This document shows, piece after piece, positions 60,520 to 64,000 of a DNA stretch of 64,000 nt. The translations under genes and the position numbers were made by a program. The notes beneath the pieces were generated by a model. It was not told the DNA's origin. It saw nothing but the letters and a program-made list of their open reading frames with translations, and ran no database searches. Positions within the stretch are counted from its first letter, which is position 1, and each line of letters starts with the position of its first letter. Source of the stretch: Methylocystis iwaonis (lineage in GTDB: Bacteria > Pseudomonadota > Alphaproteobacteria > Rhizobiales > Beijerinckiaceae); the NCBI RefSeq assembly GCF_027925385.1, contig NZ_AP027142.1, forward strand, positions 2,152,001 through 2,216,000, given 5' to 3'.

Positions 60520-61293
60520 TCATTCCGACGCGACGTCCGGCGTTCGCCACGCCAGATGCTGGCCGGCGTCGACCGCAATCATCTGTCCGGTGACGCTCTT
60601 CGCATTGGCGAGAAAAACAACGGCGTCGACAACGCCCGAGACCTCCGCCGCATGGCCCAGCGGCACGCCGTGCGTCTCGATCTCGAAGTCGCGTTCGCCG
60701 AGCGCCTCATTGGGAAACACCGGCCCCGGCCCTACGGCGTTGACTCGGATGCGCGGCGCATAGGCCTGGGCCATGGTGCGCGTCGCCGTCCACAGCGCCG
60801 ATTTCGAGAGCGTGTAGCTGAAATAGCGCGGCGTGAGGCGCCAGACGCGTTGGTCGATGATGTTGACGATGGCGCCTTGCGCCCCGGCCGGCAAAGCGGC
60901 GGCGAAATCGCGCGCCAGCAGCAGCGGCGCGCGCAGATTGATCGCCATCTGGCGTTCGTAGCGCTCGAGCGCAAAATCCTCGGCTTCGTCCACTTCGAAA
61001 ACCGAGGCGTTGTTGACGAGGAGCGTCAAGGGACCGAAGGCGCGCGCGGCGAAGCCGACAAGCCCCTGAACCGCGTCGGGATCGGCGAGATCGGCGACCG
61101 CGACGGCGGCCTGACCGCCCTGATGTCTGATGGCCTCGGCGGCGAGTTCGGCCTCTTCCGCCGAGCGCGGAGAAGCATGCAGTATCACCGGGCGTCCTTC
61201 GCGTGACAGACGCCCGGCGATGGCGAGTCCAATTCGCCGCGCCGCGCCGGTCACCAAGGCCGGACCGCCCTTCGCGCCAGTGGCTTCAGTCAT
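60520..61293 (-). CDS. SDR-family oxidoreductase, FolM/pteridine reductase-like
   Basis: This 257-residue short-chain dehydrogenase has the cofactor motif TGAARRIGLAIAGRL, whose R-R-I-G form is typical of FolM and pteridine reductases. It also has NNASVFEVDE and the active site YFSYTLSKSAL (Y-x3-K). The end VTGQMIAVDAGQHLAWR also fits. It probably reduces dihydropterins with NADPH, but other SDR substrates are possible. The ATG at 61293 is preferred over the in-frame ATG 11 codons earlier. It is 111 bp downstream of a TetR gene on the same strand. Confidence 0.85.
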   Translation of the reverse strand: MTEATGAKGGPALVTGAARRIGLAIAGRLSREGRPVILHASPRSAEEAELAAEAIRHQGGQAAVAVADLADPDAVQGLVGFAARAFGPLTLLVNNASVFEVDEAEDFALERYERQMAINLRAPLLLARDFAAALPAGAQGAIVNIIDQRVWRLTPRYFSYTLSKSALWTATRTMAQAYAPRIRVNAVGPGPVFPNEALGERDFEIETHGVPLGHAAEVSGVVDAVVFLANAKSVTGQMIAVDAGQHLAWRTPDVASE

Positions 61294-61404
61294 GCCGCAC
61301 TGCTCCCTTGCAGTGGGGATTCCCATGCCGCGCGCGTGAGGTCAACGCCAGTAGTTTTGGGCCCGGGGTCGATCGATGCGACGGCCAACCTTGCCAGAAG
61401 CTGA

Positions 61405-62106
61405 TCACTTCTGACCAAGGGCGCTCACCGAGCGCCCTTGCGGCGCGGATGACGCCGTCTGCGCGCCCGTCAGCCCTGCGAGACTCAAGGCGGCGAGGCG
61501 TTCGACGAGTCGCTCCACCCCCGCCTGATCGAAGGTCATCGCGAAAGGCGGCCGCGCGAGGCGCTCGGTCTCGCGCACGAAGAAGATCGGCTGCTGCGCC
61601 AGCCATAGGGTGCGAAGCATGATCTCGTCTCTTGGCGCGTCATCTGGCAGAAAGCGCCGCGCGACCCGTTCGGCGAGCTGGAAGATGCGCAGCGGGCGCG
61701 TTTCGAAGAAATTGTTGAAGACCGCGCTCGGGCGGACGCCCTCCCAGGCGAAGAGCCGCAAATATTGGCTGACTCGGTCGCGCTTGACGAGCGGCGACAG
61801 AAATTGGCGCAGATAGAGACGCAAGGCGTCCGCCGGCGGGAGCTGATCCAGCTCCTCGGCGTCAAGGAAGCTCTCCTTCTCCAGCGCATCCGCGGCGGTT
61901 TCCAGCACCGCCCGATAGAGACCTTCCTTGCCGCCGAAATGATAGTTGATCGCCGCCTGATTGGCGCCGGCGCGCTGGGTGATCGCGCGCACCGAGCCGC
62001 CCTCGTAGCCATGCTCCGCAAAGACGGCTGTCGCCGCCGCGACGAGCGCCGCCCGCGTCGCCTCGGCGGCGCGCGTAACGCCGCGCGCCTTCTCTTGTAT
62101 CTCCAA
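61405..62106 (-). CDS. TetR/AcrR-family regulator with CerR-like C-terminal domain
   Basis: This 233-residue regulator has an N-terminal helix-turn-helix (residues about 15-65: AATAVFAEHGYEGGSVRAIT, QRAGANQAAINYHFGGKEGL). The helical ligand-binding domain contains LRLYLRQFLSPLVKRDRVSQ and the aromatic, Arg-rich FARFF-like region typical of the CerR (DUF1956) group. Target unknown. It is preceded by a membrane-anchored protein gene (9 bp) and followed by an SDR gene, either of which may be its target. Confidence 0.88.
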   Translation of the reverse strand: MEIQEKARGVTRAAEATRAALVAAATAVFAEHGYEGGSVRAITQRAGANQAAINYHFGGKEGLYRAVLETAADALEKESFLDAEELDQLPPADALRLYLRQFLSPLVKRDRVSQYLRLFAWEGVRPSAVFNNFFETRPLRIFQLAERVARRFLPDDAPRDEIMLRTLWLAQQPIFFVRETERLARPPFAMTFDQAGVERLVERLAALSLAGLTGAQTASSAPQGRSVSALGQK

Positions 62107-62115
62107 CCCTTGCCC

Positions 62116-62778
62116 TCAGTAACCCAGCCAGCTCAAGCCGCCGGCCACCACGGAGCCGCCGAGCGATCGCGCCCCGCTCCACATCCTCTGCCCGACCGGC
62201 GCAAGCTTCGTCGAGACGCTCGATGGCGTCAACGCCGCAAACAATCCTTCCTCAACGGGCTCAGGCTTGGCGTTCGGCGCCGAGGCGTCCACCGCGGCGA
62301 CGCGCACAGGCGTCGTCGGCGCCGCCTCGGCCGCTTTCTCCGGCGCCCTTTCAGCCTTTTTGACGCTCTGCGCCTCCTTCACGGGCTTCGACACGGCCGC
62401 CACTACTTTTCTCGGCGCGTCCTCGATCGTCTCCGCTACTGCCGCCGGCAGCGCGGGCGCCGAGAGAAAGGCCGGCGGGGGCGGCGTCTTCCTGTCGTCC
62501 CACGACAAGGGCTGCAGGCCGCCGACCAGTATCCGGTCGATGAATTTGCCGCTCTCCGGATCGACATTCGCCACGACCGGCTTATCGGGCGCGAGATCGA
62601 GCAAATTGAGCGCCTGCGGCGCGAGCGAGCCGACCACGGCCGCCATGAAGCAAACAGCCGCGTCCAGAAATATGGCGCGAGATCTCGTCTCCGCCGGACG
62701 GCGCAGGGAGACGCGCACAATCGAGGGAGCGTCTTCAGCCGCCCGCCGCTCCGCAGCGCTGTCGAAATTCTTCCGCAT
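62116..62778 (-). CDS. Membrane-anchored Ala/Pro-rich protein, unknown
   Basis: This 220-residue protein has a basic cytoplasmic N-terminus (about 35 residues), one membrane helix (AIFLDAAVCFMAAVVGSLAP) and a periplasmic part: a short folded stretch (VDPESGKFIDRILVGGLQPL), a low-complexity Ala/Pro/Lys linker and a glycine-rich end (LGGSVVAGGLSWLGY). Not recognised. It is co-oriented with, and 9 bp before, the TetR gene. Confidence 0.7.
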   Translation of the reverse strand: MRKNFDSAAERRAAEDAPSIVRVSLRRPAETRSRAIFLDAAVCFMAAVVGSLAPQALNLLDLAPDKPVVANVDPESGKFIDRILVGGLQPLSWDDRKTPPPPAFLSAPALPAAVAETIEDAPRKVVAAVSKPVKEAQSVKKAERAPEKAAEAAPTTPVRVAAVDASAPNAKPEPVEEGLFAALTPSSVSTKLAPVGQRMWSGARSLGGSVVAGGLSWLGY

Positions 62779-62970
62779 TTTCGAAACCCCAATCCAAACG
62801 AACGAGTGAATTCATACGCCCGTTTGAAGCGAAATTGTGGCGCTTCGAGCGGCTTTTTCCGCCCTCCAGGGAAACCTTCCAACGCGCCGGGGAGAGACGG
62901 GCCGCATCGCGCGGCAAATTGGCGCTGAATCGTCTTGGAACGCCCCAAGGCGCCTGTATATTACACTGCC

Positions 62971-63576
62971 ATGACAGCGCTACGTCGAATCCATGACAGT
63001 TGGCCTCTGCTCGGTTTCGCCCTGCTTCTGCTGGCGCCGAGCCTGGCGATCCGCTGTGGCCTGCTGCCATTCGACATGCGCTTCGAGGCGCTTCTCGCCA
63101 TCTCCTTGCTCTGTATCGGGCTGTGCTTTCTGGCTGGCTATTCGATCGCGGAACTCGGGCTTCATGCGCCCTGGGTGGCGCGCCATTGGCTGGGCTGCGG
63201 CGTCGCCACCCTTGGCATCGGCGCCGCGCTTTATTTCGAATCGCTCTACTTCCCCACCGACCGCCAGCAGCCCGATTGGATGCGATTCGCGCCCTTCTAT
63301 GTGCTGATCTCCAGCCCCTGTCAGGAACTCGTCTGCCGCGCGATCCCCAAGCTCATCGCCGACAGGCTGCAAATCAGCGGCGCGAACTACGTGCTGTTCT
63401 CCGCCGCAACCTTTTCGCTGATGCACCTCGCCTATGGCGACGCGCTTCTGCTCGCCAATACTTTCTTCGTGGGCCTTGTCTGGGCCACAGCCTATCGGCT
63501 GACGCGCAACATCTGGCCGGTCGCCGCCTCACATGCGGCCGTCGGCTCGCTCGCCTTCTGGCTCGGAATCGCCTGA
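62971..63576 (+). CDS. CPBP-family intramembrane protease-like protein
   Basis: This 201-residue protein has about six membrane helices. CPBP motifs are visible: SSPCQELVCRAIP at motif 1, SLMHLAYGDALLLAN with the motif 2 His, and AASHAAVGSLAF with the motif 3 His. The first residue of the usual EExxxR is Gln (QELVCR), though the second Glu and Arg remain. Family members include Rce1-like proteases and bacteriocin-immunity proteins. The ATG at 62971 is preferred. It ends 4 bp before the convergent ceramidase-like gene. Confidence 0.83.
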   Translation: MTALRRIHDSWPLLGFALLLLAPSLAIRCGLLPFDMRFEALLAISLLCIGLCFLAGYSIAELGLHAPWVARHWLGCGVATLGIGAALYFESLYFPTDRQQPDWMRFAPFYVLISSPCQELVCRAIPKLIADRLQISGANYVLFSAATFSLMHLAYGDALLLANTFFVGLVWATAYRLTRNIWPVAASHAAVGSLAFWLGIA

Positions 63577-63580
63577 ACTC

Positions 63581-64000
63581 TCACGCTGGCCCGCGTTTGA
63601 TCGCGGTGGTCAGCAGCAGCCACAGAACGAGGGCGTTCAGCATGTGCCAGACGAAATGCGTGCCGAGCGCAAAGACGCCGCAGACGTCGCGATCCATGGT
63701 GCGGAAGACGAGCGACGCGGCGAATGTCGTTGCGGAGAGGCCGAGCCCTTTGGATGTCTCGGGGTCGCGCGAACGCAGGAGAGCAGAAAATGAGATCAGC
63801 GCCGCAAGCGCCGGCAGATAGGCGATCGACCCATTCAAACCCGTGAATGACGCGTCGACCGTATAGCTCGCGGCGGCGAAGGCGAATGTCACGCCTGCAG
63901 CCGTCCATGCGCCCAGGCCGAAGAAGCGGCGCAGCGCCAGAAAGAAATAGCCGTAGATAAAGATAGCGATGGGGATGACGTCGAGCAGCATGGCGCCGCG
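63581..64000 (-). CDS. Ceramidase-like membrane protein, partial (N-terminus outside window)
   Basis: This multi-helix membrane protein has the pattern of the alkaline ceramidase family: PIAIFIYGYFFLALRRFFGL, a final histidine pair in GTHFVWHMLNALVLWLL, and a short basic tail. Family members have about seven helices. Only the C-terminal 139 codons are inside the window, and the frame stays open to the right edge (the ATG at 63991 is probably internal). The substrate in bacteria is unknown, since most lack ceramide. Confidence 0.82.
   Translation of the reverse strand, partial: RGAMLLDVIPIAIFIYGYFFLALRRFFGLGAWTAAGVTFAFAAASYTVDASFTGLNGSIAYLPALAALISFSALLRSRDPETSKGLGLSATTFAASLVFRTMDRDVCGVFALGTHFVWHMLNALVLWLLLTTAIKRGPA

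Overview
The window is high-GC DNA from an alphaproteobacterium, most likely of the order Hyphomicrobiales. The signs are a SciP (DUF1153) regulator with a CtrA-like box in front of it, an operon with the order desulfurase-sufB-sufC-sufD-sufS-sufT-sufA, the DUF6111-cca pair, and the neighbourhood dac-tmk-holB. Which family it belongs to (for example Methylocystaceae) cannot be settled from this stretch, because no lineage-diagnostic operon is present. It is mostly ordinary chromosome. I saw no tRNA, rRNA, CRISPR array, prophage or intact insertion sequence.

Layout. Positions 1-767 hold the start of an Ala/Pro-rich exported protein that runs off the left edge. 0.9-8.7 kb is an iron-sulfur cluster (suf) operon on the minus strand with two unusual passengers: a parDE toxin-antitoxin pair between sufB and sufC, and a VOC-family gene between sufT and sufA. 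8.8-15 kb has a membrane protein of unknown role, an alpha/beta hydrolase, a TlpA/DsbE-like thioredoxin, anmK, a DUF5397 gene with a vapD remnant, and a degenerate aspartyl-protease/PDZ protein. 15.1-22.3 kb is a MoxR-DUF58-BatA/DUF4159-VWA-like operon, split by two inverted copies of one repeat. 22.5-31 kb contains DUF6111-cca, then dac-tmk-holB, rlpA and recJ. 31-37.4 kb has a chemoreceptor, an epimerase-like protein, cysK and a TonB-dependent receptor. 37.7-41 kb has mobA, a DUF2892-sigma factor-thioredoxin-CcdA cassette, and sciP. 41.1-48.9 kb carries a UPF0104 membrane protein, a Yip1 protein, a hybrid histidine kinase, pgsA-moaD-moaE, DoxX, a nitroreductase, a TPR protein and an ACP-like protein without the usual serine. 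48.9-64 kb has a Uma2 protein, ilvD, a second hybrid kinase, a second chemoreceptor, gpsA, three small exported proteins (two of them close paralogues), a phospholipase D-like protein, tsaD, an SDR, a TetR regulator, a CPBP protein and a partial ceramidase-like gene.

How genes work together. Iron-sulfur assembly (two desulfurases, the SufBCD scaffold, SufT and SufA) forms one minus-strand transcription unit. Dac and RlpA act on peptidoglycan and AnmK recycles it. Tmk, HolB and RecJ serve DNA synthesis and repair. MoaD, MoaE and MobA belong to molybdenum cofactor synthesis. The thioredoxin-CcdA pair and the DsbE-like protein belong to thiol redox handling outside the cytoplasm.

The most striking non-gene feature is the density of palindromic intergenic repeats. 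At least three dispersed families are present, plus a two-copy inverted element and two single elements of similar design. The best candidates for something undescribed are the parDE pair translationally coupled to sufB, the tandem exported paralogues with conserved leader and trailer hairpins, and the sigma factor-thiol cassette.
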